DNA from: Ignavibacteriales bacterium | GTDB taxonomy: Bacteria > Bacteroidota > Ignavibacteria > Ignavibacteriales > Ignavibacteriaceae | Reading direction: 5' to 3' | DNA length: 64,000 bases | Assembly (NCBI GenBank): GCA_016709765.1 | Contig: JADJMD010000013.1 | Coordinates: 1,308,995 to 1,372,994 of the forward strand | Shown here: piece by piece, positions 27,585 through 37,422 of the stretch | How positions within the stretch are numbered: the first letter of the stretch is position 1 | How the letters are laid out: every line of letters starts with the position of its first letter | Position numbers and translations under genes: made by a program | The notes under the pieces: generated by a model | Told to the model about the DNA's origin: nothing | The model's input: the letters and a program-made list of their open reading frames with translations, nothing else | Database searches by the model: none

Positions 27585-29858
27585 ATGAAAAAATTTGATA
27601 CCGAGGTTCATCTTAGCCGAGAGATGGGCTTAATGGATGCTACACTTATTGGTGTTGGTGCGATGATCGGTGCAGGAATATTTGTTCTAACCGGTATTGC
27701 TGCCGGAGTAGCGGGTCCCGGATTAATAATTGTATTCTCTCTTAATGGTCTTGTTGCTCTCCTTACTGCATTCTCTTATGCTGAGCTTGGATCCTGTTAT
27801 CATGATGCGGGTGGCGGCTATCTTTGGGTTAAAGAAGGTCTGCCAAAATGGAATGGGTTTATATCCGGCTGGATGAGCTGGTTTGCGCATGCTGTTGCAT
27901 GCAGTCTTTATGCATTAGGGTTCGGGGCATATTTTGATTTGGTCTTACGTGAGTTCAATATCATCATGCCGCAATGGGGATTTTTATCACCGCAAAAAAT
28001 TCTTGCTGCTATTACTGCAATCTTATTTGCATATATTAATTTTCGTGGCGCATCTGAAACAGGTAAAATTGGGAACATAATCACAATTGCCAAAATTATT
28101 ATACTCTTTATATTCATAGGCTTTGGTTTAAATTTAGTTTTCCATCGACCTGATTGGCAGGATGCTTTTACACCCTTTCTTCCCAATGGCTGGGGAGGAG
28201 TTTTTAAAGCGATGGGATTAACATTTATTGCCTTCCAGGGATTTGAAGTTATATCTCAATGTTCTGAAGAAATAAAAAACCCTAAGAAGAACATTCCTAA
28301 AGCCGTATTCCTTTCACTTTTAATCGTAGTGCCAATTTATCTTCTAATTTCTGTTACTGCTTTGGGAGCGGTAAAACCAGAAGGTGGTATAACGCCCTGG
28401 GATTATTTGGCTTCACACAAAGAAACAGCGCTTGTTGAAGTTGCAAAGACATTTTTTGTCGGTGGTGGAATTATGCTTCTTGTCGGTGGTATCATTTCTA
28501 CGATGTCTGCCCTAAATGCAACAATTTATTCTTCTTCGCGTGTTGCATATGCTATGGGTAAAGATAGAAACTTTCCTACATTTTTTGGAAAAGTTCATAA
28601 GAAGAATTTTACTCCTCATCTTTCAATTGTTTTTTCTTTATTCATTGTAGTTATAATGGCAATTTCTTTGCCGATTGAAGATGTTGCAAGTGCTGCTGAT
28701 CTTATGTTCCTTTTATTATTCCTTCAGGTTAACATTACTCTAATTCGATTAAGGAAGAAAAGACCGGATTTAGATCGCGGATTTGTTACGCCGTTATTTC
28801 CTTACTTATCTATTGTAGGAATTCTATTGTTATTATTTCTTGCCATATATATGTTTAATTACAGCCCTACGGCTTGGATAGTTACAATAGTTTGGGTTAG
28901 TGTAGGATTAATTACTTATAAATTTTATGCTGCGGATAGAGAAATCGAGCATGTAAGAAAAGTTAAATCTTTAGAAAGACTTGAACGAAAAGAATATAGA
29001 GTCCTGGTTCCCCTTGCAAATAAAAAAACAGTTGCAAGCTTGGCTCATGTTGCAAATGCAATTGCAAAAAAATCAAACGCTGAAATACTTTTCTTGCATA
29101 TTGACGAAGTTAAGGAGGGAAATCCTTTAGTAACTCAATTAAGTGATAGTGGTAGAGCAAAACCACTTTTTAATACTGCCAATGAAATAGCTGAGGAAGC
29201 GGGTATTCCAGCCAGGTCGATTTTAAATGTATCTCACAGAATTTCGCAGGGAATAGTAAATACAGCAGAAGAAGAAGAATGTAATTTTATTGTGGTTGGA
29301 CGACAAAAAAATCCTGATTTTCTTGAAAGATTCTTCTCATCAGTGATAGATAGTGTTATTCATAAGTTTCCCGGAGAGGTTGCCGTTCTTCATGGTAAAT
29401 TTGAAAAGGAAAACATAAAAACTATTTTAATACCTTTTACGATTGATATCCATGCAATGTTGGCAACCGAAATCGCACCAGCGTTAATCAATTACTTTAA
29501 TTGTAAACTTAAAATCCTGCTTGTCTACGATCCGGAAACATCAAAGCAGGAAAGAGAAGAAAGAGAATTAAAAGTAAAAGAACTAATTAAGCAAAATTCA
29601 CTCGATGCAGAAATTATTATTATTAAAGATGCTGATATCGTTAAAGCAATTGTAGAGCAATCAAGTAAAGTTGACCTTATGTTAATGGGAGGCAAGACCG
29701 GAGATTTTCTAGAATTATTACTCGGACGATCCCTTGCCCAGGAAATAACAGAACAATCTTCTTGCCCGGTTCTTTGGGTAAAAGAATACGAGGAGAGAGA
29801 ACCTCTATGGAAGCTTTTATTAAAATCACCTAAGCAAATAGGAGTTGATAATGGATAA
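27585..29858 (+). CDS. APC-family amino acid permease fused to tandem universal stress protein domains
   Basis: This 757-residue protein has two parts. Residues 1-450 are an APC transporter with about 12 TM helices (GVGAMIGAGIFVLTGIAAG in helix 1, GLTFIAFQGFEVISQCSEEIKNPKKNIP in helix 6). Residues about 470-740 are two cytoplasmic UspA-like domains; the first has FIVVGRQKNPDFLERFFSSV and the second LMLMGGKTGDFLELLLGRS, the G2x9G(S/T)-type nucleotide loop. Such fusions are known and are thought to couple transport to energy or stress state. The next gene overlaps its end by 8 bases, so the two are co-translated. Confidence 0.87.
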   Translation: MKKFDTEVHLSREMGLMDATLIGVGAMIGAGIFVLTGIAAGVAGPGLIIVFSLNGLVALLTAFSYAELGSCYHDAGGGYLWVKEGLPKWNGFISGWMSWFAHAVACSLYALGFGAYFDLVLREFNIIMPQWGFLSPQKILAAITAILFAYINFRGASETGKIGNIITIAKIIILFIFIGFGLNLVFHRPDWQDAFTPFLPNGWGGVFKAMGLTFIAFQGFEVISQCSEEIKNPKKNIPKAVFLSLLIVVPIYLLISVTALGAVKPEGGITPWDYLASHKETALVEVAKTFFVGGGIMLLVGGIISTMSALNATIYSSSRVAYAMGKDRNFPTFFGKVHKKNFTPHLSIVFSLFIVVIMAISLPIEDVASAADLMFLLLFLQVNITLIRLRKKRPDLDRGFVTPLFPYLSIVGILLLLFLAIYMFNYSPTAWIVTIVWVSVGLITYKFYAADREIEHVRKVKSLERLERKEYRVLVPLANKKTVASLAHVANAIAKKSNAEILFLHIDEVKEGNPLVTQLSDSGRAKPLFNTANEIAEEAGIPARSILNVSHRISQGIVNTAEEEECNFIVVGRQKNPDFLERFFSSVIDSVIHKFPGEVAVLHGKFEKENIKTILIPFTIDIHAMLATEIAPALINYFNCKLKILLVYDPETSKQEREERELKVKELIKQNSLDAEIIIIKDADIVKAIVEQSSKVDLMLMGGKTGDFLELLLGRSLAQEITEQSSCPVLWVKEYEEREPLWKLLLKSPKQIGVDNG

Positions 29859-30507
29859 GAATTTAGAAAGTCCGTTTCTGGATTTTGGCACTCAAATAAT
29901 CAATTATTTGCCAAGCCTGTTAGCAGGATTTATTTTGTTATTAATTGGATGGTTTGTTGGTTGGCTTGCTAAAAGAATAACTATTCAATTGCTGGTTGTT
30001 CTTAGATTTGAAAAACTATTTATGAGAATGCAGTGGAGAAGAGCGCTTTCTAAAGCTGATATTAGATATGCTGTTTTTAACATGATCGGTAATATTGTTT
30101 TCTTTATTGTTTTCTTAATTTTCTTAAACTCTGCTTTAGATGCAATGAAGCTTACCGTACTTTCAGTATTAATTCAACAGGGCGTTATTTTTATTCCAAA
30201 ACTAATTATCGCTCTTTTAATTATGGGATTGGGTTGGATTGTTGCCGCGCGGGTATCAAACAGTGTTTATAATGCTTTGCTTAAAGAAAGTTTACCTCAC
30301 TACTCTATTATTTCCCGCTTTGTAAAATTTGTTGCAGTACTTTTTTTCTCCTCAATGGCTCTTGTTGAGATAGATATTGCGCCCCAGATTGTAATTATTG
30401 GGTTTACAACTATTATGATAACACTAGGAATAATACTGATTGCTATCACAGTGTTTAGCGGTAAATCTTCAGTCAATAATTTTTTAAATGTTGTTGAAAA
30501 GAAGTAA
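29851..30507 (+). CDS. TM-helix (MscS N-terminal type) membrane protein
   Basis: This is a 218-residue protein from the ATG at 29851, with GGAG six bases upstream. It has repeated TM segments with the TM_helix pattern (LPSLLAGFILLLIGWFVGWLAKRI and FIPKLIIALLIMGLGWIVAARVSN). These resemble the membrane part of small-conductance mechanosensitive channels, but the conserved MscS pore and beta domains are absent. It overlaps the APC-USP gene by 8 bases, so it is probably functionally linked to it. A role in osmotic response is inferred. Confidence 0.72.
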   Translation: MDKNLESPFLDFGTQIINYLPSLLAGFILLLIGWFVGWLAKRITIQLLVVLRFEKLFMRMQWRRALSKADIRYAVFNMIGNIVFFIVFLIFLNSALDAMKLTVLSVLIQQGVIFIPKLIIALLIMGLGWIVAARVSNSVYNALLKESLPHYSIISRFVKFVAVLFFSSMALVEIDIAPQIVIIGFTTIMITLGIILIAITVFSGKSSVNNFLNVVEKK

Positions 30508-30530
30508 AAGAGAGTTAAGACTTAATTTAA

Positions 30531-30553
30531 GTCCCTAAGAAATCCCTTGGGAC
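30531..30553 (+). terminator. Weak hairpin after the APC/TM-helix operon
   Basis: GTCCCTAAG and CTTGGGAC pair with one bulged base around a short loop, followed by AATTTTG. The T-run is short, so termination here is possible but not certain. Confidence 0.35.
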
Positions 30554-30670
30554 AATTTTGAGAATATTATTGAAGACATATTCTGAAACAATTTGTCAGG
30601 GTAAACAGATTGACAATAAATGTTCCCACCAAATTTTCTGAATAAAGTGTTTTAATAAATTCTGCTTATT

Positions 30671-31642
30671 CTAATTCATATCTTCCGGTTTTATTATTCC
30701 CTTTTTTATTAATTCACGCATAACAATCTCTGTCATATCGCTTTTAAAGTTAAACTCAGAACGAATATCCATCACATAAGCTTTTAGCCTCATTTTCAAG
30801 TAAGATCGGTCCTCTTTAACTTCATTAAAAAAAAGTATAACAATTGGTTTATTTAAATAAACATATCTCGAAACCTGTGCAGCTTCTAAAGCAATTTGTC
30901 TTACTTTTTCAGTATCGATATTTATAGGCAGATAAAGTTCAGCCACAACCTGACAGTTTGGTTCTCCTGAATTTGAATTTGACACTGGTTTACTCATTAA
31001 GTCACCGTTTGGTATGGTAACCATAGAATCGTCCGGTGTTACGATACGAGTTGAGCGCAAACCAATTTTTATAACCTCGCCGTAATAGTCTTCAATTTCG
31101 ATCTTATCTCCAACCTGAAAAGGACGATCAAATATTATCATTATTCCGCCGAAAATATTCTTGAATATATCCTGAGAAGCAAAACCAAGTGCAATTCCAA
31201 GTGAAGCGAGAATAGCAATTAATGTTTCCGCAGGCGGGCTAAAAATGCCGTTAATAATTATATAAAAAACAAAAGCCCAGCCAAAGATTCGGATAACCGG
31301 TATAAAACCCTTGATTGTAATTCGGTAATTAGTACTTTTTTCAGCAAACAAGTCAAGAATCTTGGCTATAAATTTTATTATAAATGCACCAACAATAAAG
31401 AACACAATTGCCCAGAAAACTTTTCCAACTGAAATGATATCCTCAATAGAAGGCGGTGTTAAATTGATTTTGTTATCTGCTTTTGTTTTTTCTGTCTTTG
31501 TGACCTGCACATTCAAAGTTGTTTGAGATACAGTATCTTTTAGAAGAGTTTTATTTAGTGAATCAGTTTGCGGCTGAATGTTTTTACTAAAAAGTAAAAA
31601 AGAACAAACAAGTAAAATCGTTATTGTTTTTAAGTTTCGCAT
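30671..31642 (-). CDS. MscS-family mechanosensitive channel protein (with signal peptide)
   Basis: This 323-residue protein has a signal sequence (1-25, LLVCSFLLFSKNIQPQ), an extracytoplasmic stretch, then about three TM helices. The pore helix and beta domain read ASLGIALGFASQDIFKNIFGGIMIIFDRPFQVGDKIEI, then GEVIKIGLRSTRIVTPDDSMVTIPNGDLM, the canonical MscS core. The family forms tension-gated channels that release solutes on osmotic downshock. It starts 4 bases after the giant P-loop protein gene and belongs to the same tight minus-strand operon as a second MscS gene. Confidence 0.9.
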   Translation of the reverse strand: MRNLKTITILLVCSFLLFSKNIQPQTDSLNKTLLKDTVSQTTLNVQVTKTEKTKADNKINLTPPSIEDIISVGKVFWAIVFFIVGAFIIKFIAKILDLFAEKSTNYRITIKGFIPVIRIFGWAFVFYIIINGIFSPPAETLIAILASLGIALGFASQDIFKNIFGGIMIIFDRPFQVGDKIEIEDYYGEVIKIGLRSTRIVTPDDSMVTIPNGDLMSKPVSNSNSGEPNCQVVAELYLPINIDTEKVRQIALEAAQVSRYVYLNKPIVILFFNEVKEDRSYLKMRLKAYVMDIRSEFNFKSDMTEIVMRELIKKGIIKPEDMN

Positions 31643-31646
31643 AATT

Positions 31647-34600
31647 TTAATGTATTATATTTTTTGATTTCAATAGACTGACTATTTGCCTGAATAAAAG
31701 AGGATTTACTATATATAAATCATTCTGTTTAACTATGATTCCGTCATCATGCAACAATAAAAAAAGCAATCTGGATTTGTTTAATGGTACATTAAATATC
31801 TCTGAATGATCCTCTTCGTGTAAACCATCATGAAGCAATAAAGCACTTAGAGAAAAAATTTTATCACTCGAAAGGTTGGCTAAAAATGAATAATCCAGAT
31901 CAGGCGGTGAACCAATCTTAATTTCATCATCAACAATTTCTCTTGCAGAACGCAGCCAGAAAATTAATGCAAGGCTAATATTACCTTGAGCAAAATTATT
32001 TAACTCTACAAAATATTTCTTCATAAGATATGGTTGTTTTTCTTCCTCAGTGAGTTTCTTAAAAGATTTTGATTTTAATGTACTTTGATCTGCCTCATAT
32101 TCAATATTATAACCACTAACCCGATGTCGTTTTGAAACAAGGTTTGTAATTTGATCTTCGTCAAGCTTTGTAAGGTTCACAACATAACCGAAATAATCAA
32201 ATGCATGAATAGTTTTATCAAGATAAACCCAGCCATAAATTGTACAGGTGGAAATCCAGAAGATATTATTATTGGTTTTCGATATAATCTCAAAAAATGT
32301 TTTCAGTACCTGAAACCCATTTACTTTGCGAAGGAACAACCGCTGAAGATTTTCTAAAATAATAACTTTTTTAGCGGGCAGCTTGTTCAGATATTCAATT
32401 ATTTCTTCTATTGAGTTGAACTTTGGTACTTTTAATATTCCGGACAATAGCTTAAAAAACGAATCCTGGTCTGAGACAGGTTCTAATACGGAAGATCTGA
32501 TTATATCATATTGATCTGCGTTATTTGCAAGAAAATAATTAATCAGTGAGGTTGAACCACTTCCTTTTTCGCCCACGATTATTGTCGATGCAAATTTTTC
32601 TTTTTGCCAATTTGTTAACGCCATATTCAGTTTGCTTAACTCAGTTTCTCTGCCAAAAAAGAACCTTTCGTCATTTAGCGGTTTTACTTCAAATAGTCTT
32701 TGGTAGACAAACGGTAGCCTGTGAATTGCTAATTGAGTTTCGGCAAGATAGTCAGAAACTTCGCTGGCAATTACTTTTGCGGCAGGAGCGAGACCAATTA
32801 ATTCCCAAATTTTTTGATAAAATTCTGTAGACTTTACTAACCCTTTTTGTGTTAATGATAAAATCTGCGGCAGAGCATTTTTAATATTTTGTAAAACTTT
32901 TTTTCTAACCTTCTTAGATCTTTCTATAGCTTTGGCCTTAGCGAGGTTTAGCTTTATATTAAAAATCTTTTCGGTTTCAGTTAAACTTTTTAAATCAGAA
33001 TTAAATTCAGATGTTACGGAACTCAGTTCACTATCAAAAATAATTGATAGGTTGTCAAATTTACTTTTAATTTCAACTATTTTTTTAACAGCACGATCCA
33101 AACCTTCGACAGCAATAGTTTTAGATTTTTCAACGTCATTTTCGGACTCCAGTAAATTTAAAGCCGATTCAACATTAAAATCAGAAATATGGTCAATCTC
33201 AGCTAATTCGTTCTGAATTTGTTGAAGCTGAGAGTTAATAAAGGTTTTTAATTTCGAGGTTGCACTAAAAAATTTGGGGGCTGTAGAATACTCAAGAATC
33301 TCTCGTGGAGAAAATATATTTATTTCTGAATCTTTTATTTCTTTATCATATTCGTCAGTCTTAACCAATACTCTCTTTTGTTTGACATTATTAATCTCCT
33401 CGCGTATTAGGTTGTCAAACTCGGCCACTATACCGGTTAGATTCTGATCTAAAATAACGGCAGTGATTTCCGGAATAAGTTTGTTTGTTAATTCTTGATT
33501 TATTTGATTTTTAGTTTCTCTATATGAATTTAAAAGATCATTTTTATTTTTGGATAAATCTAATTCCGTATTTAATTTCTTTATGAAAGAAGCTAATTCA
33601 TTTGATCGAGGGATTAGATTTTTTTCAATACCAGATTTGAAAACAGAACTATATTTATCAAGCTGAATTAAAGTATTGTATCTTATTTGATAAAGCTCAT
33701 TATTCATCTCCCAATCATCACCGAGGGATGCAAAATTATTTTTCCAGCCATTGAAAACTCTTGAAGCGCTCTCTGAAATTTGTCTGTTTTTTCTCTTTAG
33801 AACACCTTTCCTTAATTTCCATCCCGGATTTTCAATAGTTCCGGCAATTAAATAATCGGCTTCATATGATGCAAAAACAGGTTCAGATAAGTTGTGAATC
33901 TCATTGATCAAAGATTCTTCAAACTGATTTAGCTGTATAAGTAATTCATTAATCTTTGGTTGAATATTTAATTCATTATTCTTATCTAAAGAATTATTAT
34001 CACCTGAAGGATATAGCTTGTGACTAATACTATCATCAATCGATTCATATAGGATCCACAATTCTTTAGCTGTACTGCTTCTCAGCTTAAAAAATTTACG
34101 GGTGATTTCAATGAGTTTTAAAGATAAAATATTATATAGATAGTATTGTCTTAAGTTTTTTAATAAAACAAATCGCTTCCAGACTTTTTTTTCTTTAATA
34201 GGTTTGCGAAATAATTTTCTAAACAAATTGCTGATTGAGATTGGGATATTTGAGATGTTGTAAAAGAATTTCTTAACCGGTTTACAAATTTTTATGTGAA
34301 GTTTATCATTTATTTTGTTTACAAATCTTTCAGGACCCTGAAATTCTATTACTTTTTCATCAGATTCCAAAATAAATTTTTCTAAAGCAACATAAAAATC
34401 CGGAAATAACTCTTGTAAATTTGTCCTATTACCATGTTCAAAATATGGAGTAATCAGCTTTTCAATTTTTTTATTTACACTCAGAACATTTTCAAAGTAT
34501 GTCGTTCTATCTGAACTTAAATCAGTTTCCGAAGCCTGTTGTAGTTGTATTAATAAATTTCTGCACTTATCAATAAATTCGCGTTGTAGTTTAATTTGAC

Positions 34601-34676
34601 TTTTTAAAACTGGTAAGAATTTTAGTTTAGCTAATGAATCAACAACTTGTTTTACTTCTATAAAATTTTCTTTCAT
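31647..34676 (-). CDS. Giant coiled-coil / P-loop NTPase-like protein between two MscS genes
   Basis: This 1009-residue protein has no signal peptide and no clear TM helix. Residues 1 to about 650 are helical and charged, probably coiled coil. After LPFVYQRLFEVKPLNDERFFFGRETEL comes an AAA/STAND-like module: Walker A-like GEKGSGSTS near residue 700, where Ser replaces the usual Lys, and Walker B-like VIILEN. An ISTCTIYGW segment lies at the sensor position, followed by helical and winged-helix-like regions (FSLSALLLHDGLHEEDHSEI, then RLLFLLLHDDGIIVKQNDLYIV). The FGRE box before the P-loop is typical of AAA_16/ORC-like ATPases. It lies 24 bases after one MscS gene and 4 before another. I recognise no named family; a cytoplasmic partner or regulator of the channels is an inference. 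Confidence 0.75.
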   Translation of the reverse strand: MKENFIEVKQVVDSLAKLKFLPVLKSQIKLQREFIDKCRNLLIQLQQASETDLSSDRTTYFENVLSVNKKIEKLITPYFEHGNRTNLQELFPDFYVALEKFILESDEKVIEFQGPERFVNKINDKLHIKICKPVKKFFYNISNIPISISNLFRKLFRKPIKEKKVWKRFVLLKNLRQYYLYNILSLKLIEITRKFFKLRSSTAKELWILYESIDDSISHKLYPSGDNNSLDKNNELNIQPKINELLIQLNQFEESLINEIHNLSEPVFASYEADYLIAGTIENPGWKLRKGVLKRKNRQISESASRVFNGWKNNFASLGDDWEMNNELYQIRYNTLIQLDKYSSVFKSGIEKNLIPRSNELASFIKKLNTELDLSKNKNDLLNSYRETKNQINQELTNKLIPEITAVILDQNLTGIVAEFDNLIREEINNVKQKRVLVKTDEYDKEIKDSEINIFSPREILEYSTAPKFFSATSKLKTFINSQLQQIQNELAEIDHISDFNVESALNLLESENDVEKSKTIAVEGLDRAVKKIVEIKSKFDNLSIIFDSELSSVTSEFNSDLKSLTETEKIFNIKLNLAKAKAIERSKKVRKKVLQNIKNALPQILSLTQKGLVKSTEFYQKIWELIGLAPAAKVIASEVSDYLAETQLAIHRLPFVYQRLFEVKPLNDERFFFGRETELSKLNMALTNWQKEKFASTIIVGEKGSGSTSLINYFLANNADQYDIIRSSVLEPVSDQDSFFKLLSGILKVPKFNSIEEIIEYLNKLPAKKVIILENLQRLFLRKVNGFQVLKTFFEIISKTNNNIFWISTCTIYGWVYLDKTIHAFDYFGYVVNLTKLDEDQITNLVSKRHRVSGYNIEYEADQSTLKSKSFKKLTEEEKQPYLMKKYFVELNNFAQGNISLALIFWLRSAREIVDDEIKIGSPPDLDYSFLANLSSDKIFSLSALLLHDGLHEEDHSEIFNVPLNKSRLLFLLLHDDGIIVKQNDLYIVNPLLFRQIVSLLKSKNIIH

Positions 34677-34700
34677 AAAAAGTTATTTCCTAATACATTA

Positions 34701-35612
34701 TTATTTATCTGCTTGTATATCTTTTTTACCTTCAGTAGAATTATTATAAAACCTTTGTGTTGGATAAGCGAAATCAATATCCTTATGCTTTGCAAAATCT
34801 TTTAAAACATCTTCCCATATTTTCTCTTCAGTCGTTCTTCTTTCACGTGGACTGCACATATATCGCATTGTTAGCATTATACCGCTTTCCTTTACTGAAG
34901 TGTAAACGATAGGTGTAAGTTTACTGTAAAATATTAAAAATTTTTTTGCTGCTTCAATTAATTGTCTTTCAGCCTCATTGCTCAGCATAATCCCATGATG
35001 ATTAATAATATCTGTTAGAATCTGTTTCGCTTTTTTCCAGTCACTTTCAAAAGTGATAAGCACGGGAATTTCGTTCCAAATGTATTGAAATTCAGCTGTG
35101 TAGTTTGCCTGAGGCTCAGTAAAAACTACACCATTTGGAATATGAATTATCCTGCCGGTGCTTTGTTCTGCGTCAACCCAGTTACCGATTTCAATTATTG
35201 AGAACTGGAAAAGTCTGATATCAATTACATCTCCAGATACCTTTCCGATTTGTATTCTGTCTCCCACTTTAAATGGCTGCCGGATTAAGATGAATCCCCA
35301 TGCAACCATATTTACTAAAGGATCTTTTAATGCTATTGCAATTCCTGCTGATAGCAGACCCAAAAAAGTTCCCATCGAACCGAAAAGTTCCAGCCAAATA
35401 TTAGATAGAAAAATGATTATAAGAAAAACTGCCAGATATAATGATATCTTCTGCCATTGGTAGCGTACTTTTAAATCCACAATCCGATGAATAAGTAACT
35501 TTTTAAGAAGTCGTTGAATTATCAAGATTACAATAATGATGATAATTGATAACATGATCTTGTATTGAAGATCCGGAGAAAGACCTAAATTATTTTCTAA
35601 GAATTCTTGCAT
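34701..35612 (-). CDS. MscS-family mechanosensitive channel protein
   Basis: This 303-residue protein has about three TM helices (residues 20-105). The pore-beta region reads GTFLGLLSAGIAIALKDPLVNMVAWGFILIRQPFKVGDRIQIG, then GDVIDIRLFQFSIIEIG and GRIIHIPNGVVFTEP. The C-terminal domain holds MLTMRYMCSPRERR. This variant differs from the 323-residue paralogue 3 kb away, lacks a signal peptide and has a Gly/Ala-rich pore helix. It is the first MscS of the MscS / P-loop / MscS cluster and lies 59 bases after the GNAT-nitrilase gene. Confidence 0.88.
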   Translation of the reverse strand: MQEFLENNLGLSPDLQYKIMLSIIIIIVILIIQRLLKKLLIHRIVDLKVRYQWQKISLYLAVFLIIIFLSNIWLELFGSMGTFLGLLSAGIAIALKDPLVNMVAWGFILIRQPFKVGDRIQIGKVSGDVIDIRLFQFSIIEIGNWVDAEQSTGRIIHIPNGVVFTEPQANYTAEFQYIWNEIPVLITFESDWKKAKQILTDIINHHGIMLSNEAERQLIEAAKKFLIFYSKLTPIVYTSVKESGIMLTMRYMCSPRERRTTEEKIWEDVLKDFAKHKDIDFAYPTQRFYNNSTEGKKDIQADK

Positions 35613-35671
35613 TAATTATTAATTTGGTATTGTTATAAATTTATACCTGATTAAGCATACTTTAATTTAAT

Positions 35672-37207
35672 TCATTTCTTCAAGACCACTTCGTACAAAT
35701 CTTGTCTTCTATCAAACCAGTTTAAAGTGCTACCTTGCGAGCGATGTCTTTTTAATAGCTCTAAATCAATATCGTGGATTACCACTGTTTCTACGTTTGG
35801 GGTGCATTCAGCAGCTATTGCATCACGAGAGAACATAAAATCGGATGGGGTAAAAATGCCTGACTGAGCATATTGAATATCCATGTTTTCAACAAAAGGA
35901 AGGTTTCCAACATTACCCGCCATAACACCATATACTCCGTTTTCTATACATCTTGCCTGTAAACATTGTCTAACTCTTAAATACCCATAACGTTCATCGG
36001 TACAGAATGGGACGAAAATAATTTCTGCACCTTTTGAAACAGCAATTCTGCTTAACTCAGGAAATTCAACATCATAACAAATTTGAATGTTTATTTTTCC
36101 TCTGTCTGTTTCAAAAACTTCTATTTTATTTCCTGGCTTTATTCCCCACCATCTTCTTTCATTCGGAGTTATATGAATTTTATACTGCTTCTCCATTGTA
36201 CCGTCTCTTCTGAATAAGTATGCGATGTTGAATAAATCATCATCTTCTTTTGTAAAGTGTGAGCCACCAATAATATTAATATTGTATTTGATGGATAACT
36301 TATTAAACAGTTCCAAGTACTGTGGAGTATATTCTGCAAGATGCCTTACAGCAACACCGGGTCTTTCATTTGGAAGAAATGATAATAATTGAAGCGTAAA
36401 GATTTCAGGGAAAACAACAAAATCACTTTTATATCCCGAAGCCACATCAGTAAAGTATTCACATTGTGTAGCAAAATCATCAAAACTTTTGATTGGTCGA
36501 AGCATGTACTGGACCGCACATATTCTGGCTTTTTTTGAAGTTACATTTTTTTTCCCAATTGGAGGTACGTAATCAATGTTAGACCATTCCAGTAAAGTAG
36601 CAAAACCAGCGGACTCCTGATCGCCTGTCATATATGCTGGAATTATTCTTTTTAATACAAATCCATTGGCTAATTGAGCGGTAAGTACAGGATCAACAAT
36701 TTCCTTGTTGATAACTTTTTCAACATACTCCCTTGCAGTCATTTTCTTCTGGTATTTTAAATAATTTGGAATGCGTCCACCAATAACAATATTCTTTAAA
36801 TTATATTTTTTTACGATCTCTTTTCTTGCTTCATATAGCCTTCGTGCAAGTTTCATAGAGCGAAATTCAGGATGCACCATTATTTCAATTCCATATAGTG
36901 TTTCTGCATCGGGATCGTGATTTGTTATATAACCAGAATCACTAAGAGTCTGCCAATTATCGGCTTCATCATATAGATCAATATCCATAATTAAACTGCT
37001 GGATGATGCAACTAACTTCTTATTTAATACAATGCAAATTTGACCTTCGGGAAATATTTTTAACTGGCTTTCAATCTGCTCCTTCTTCCAGGTATGCATA
37101 CCGGGAAAACATAGTTTTTGTAATTCGATAAGTGCATCAAAATCAGTTGTTTCTAATTGTCTGATTTTTATTTTTTTCTCAAGAGTCTTTAGATCGATTT
37201 TTTTCAT
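35672..37207 (-). CDS. GNAT acetyltransferase / nitrilase-family amidohydrolase fusion
   Basis: This 511-residue protein has two enzyme domains. The N-terminal GNAT domain (about 13-200) contains GIEIMVHPEFRSMKLARRLYEARK, the acetyl-CoA binding motif A. The C-terminal carbon-nitrogen hydrolase domain (about 225-500) has the triad Glu in VVFPEIF, Lys in YKIHITPNERRWW and Cys in ICYDVEFPE. This GNAT-nitrilase architecture is known across bacteria, but its substrate is not established. It is the first gene of a minus-strand run leading into the mechanosensitive channel cluster. Confidence 0.9.
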   Translation of the reverse strand: MKKIDLKTLEKKIKIRQLETTDFDALIELQKLCFPGMHTWKKEQIESQLKIFPEGQICIVLNKKLVASSSSLIMDIDLYDEADNWQTLSDSGYITNHDPDAETLYGIEIMVHPEFRSMKLARRLYEARKEIVKKYNLKNIVIGGRIPNYLKYQKKMTAREYVEKVINKEIVDPVLTAQLANGFVLKRIIPAYMTGDQESAGFATLLEWSNIDYVPPIGKKNVTSKKARICAVQYMLRPIKSFDDFATQCEYFTDVASGYKSDFVVFPEIFTLQLLSFLPNERPGVAVRHLAEYTPQYLELFNKLSIKYNINIIGGSHFTKEDDDLFNIAYLFRRDGTMEKQYKIHITPNERRWWGIKPGNKIEVFETDRGKINIQICYDVEFPELSRIAVSKGAEIIFVPFCTDERYGYLRVRQCLQARCIENGVYGVMAGNVGNLPFVENMDIQYAQSGIFTPSDFMFSRDAIAAECTPNVETVVIHDIDLELLKRHRSQGSTLNWFDRRQDLYEVVLKK

Positions 37208-37422
37208 AATTTATCTGATTAATAGATATAGAAGGAATGTTTACAAAGATTATATCAAAATAAATCCACTAAATCAAACTTAGTTGTAAATAATTCACAG
37301 ATAATAAATTAATTACTTACATCAATATGAATAATTGACAAACTTTTTTAACGGGTTTTAAGGGGGAAGTTGTAAAAATCCTTATTTAATAGTGAATTTT
37401 TTACAGAGCAGAAAAAGTAAAT

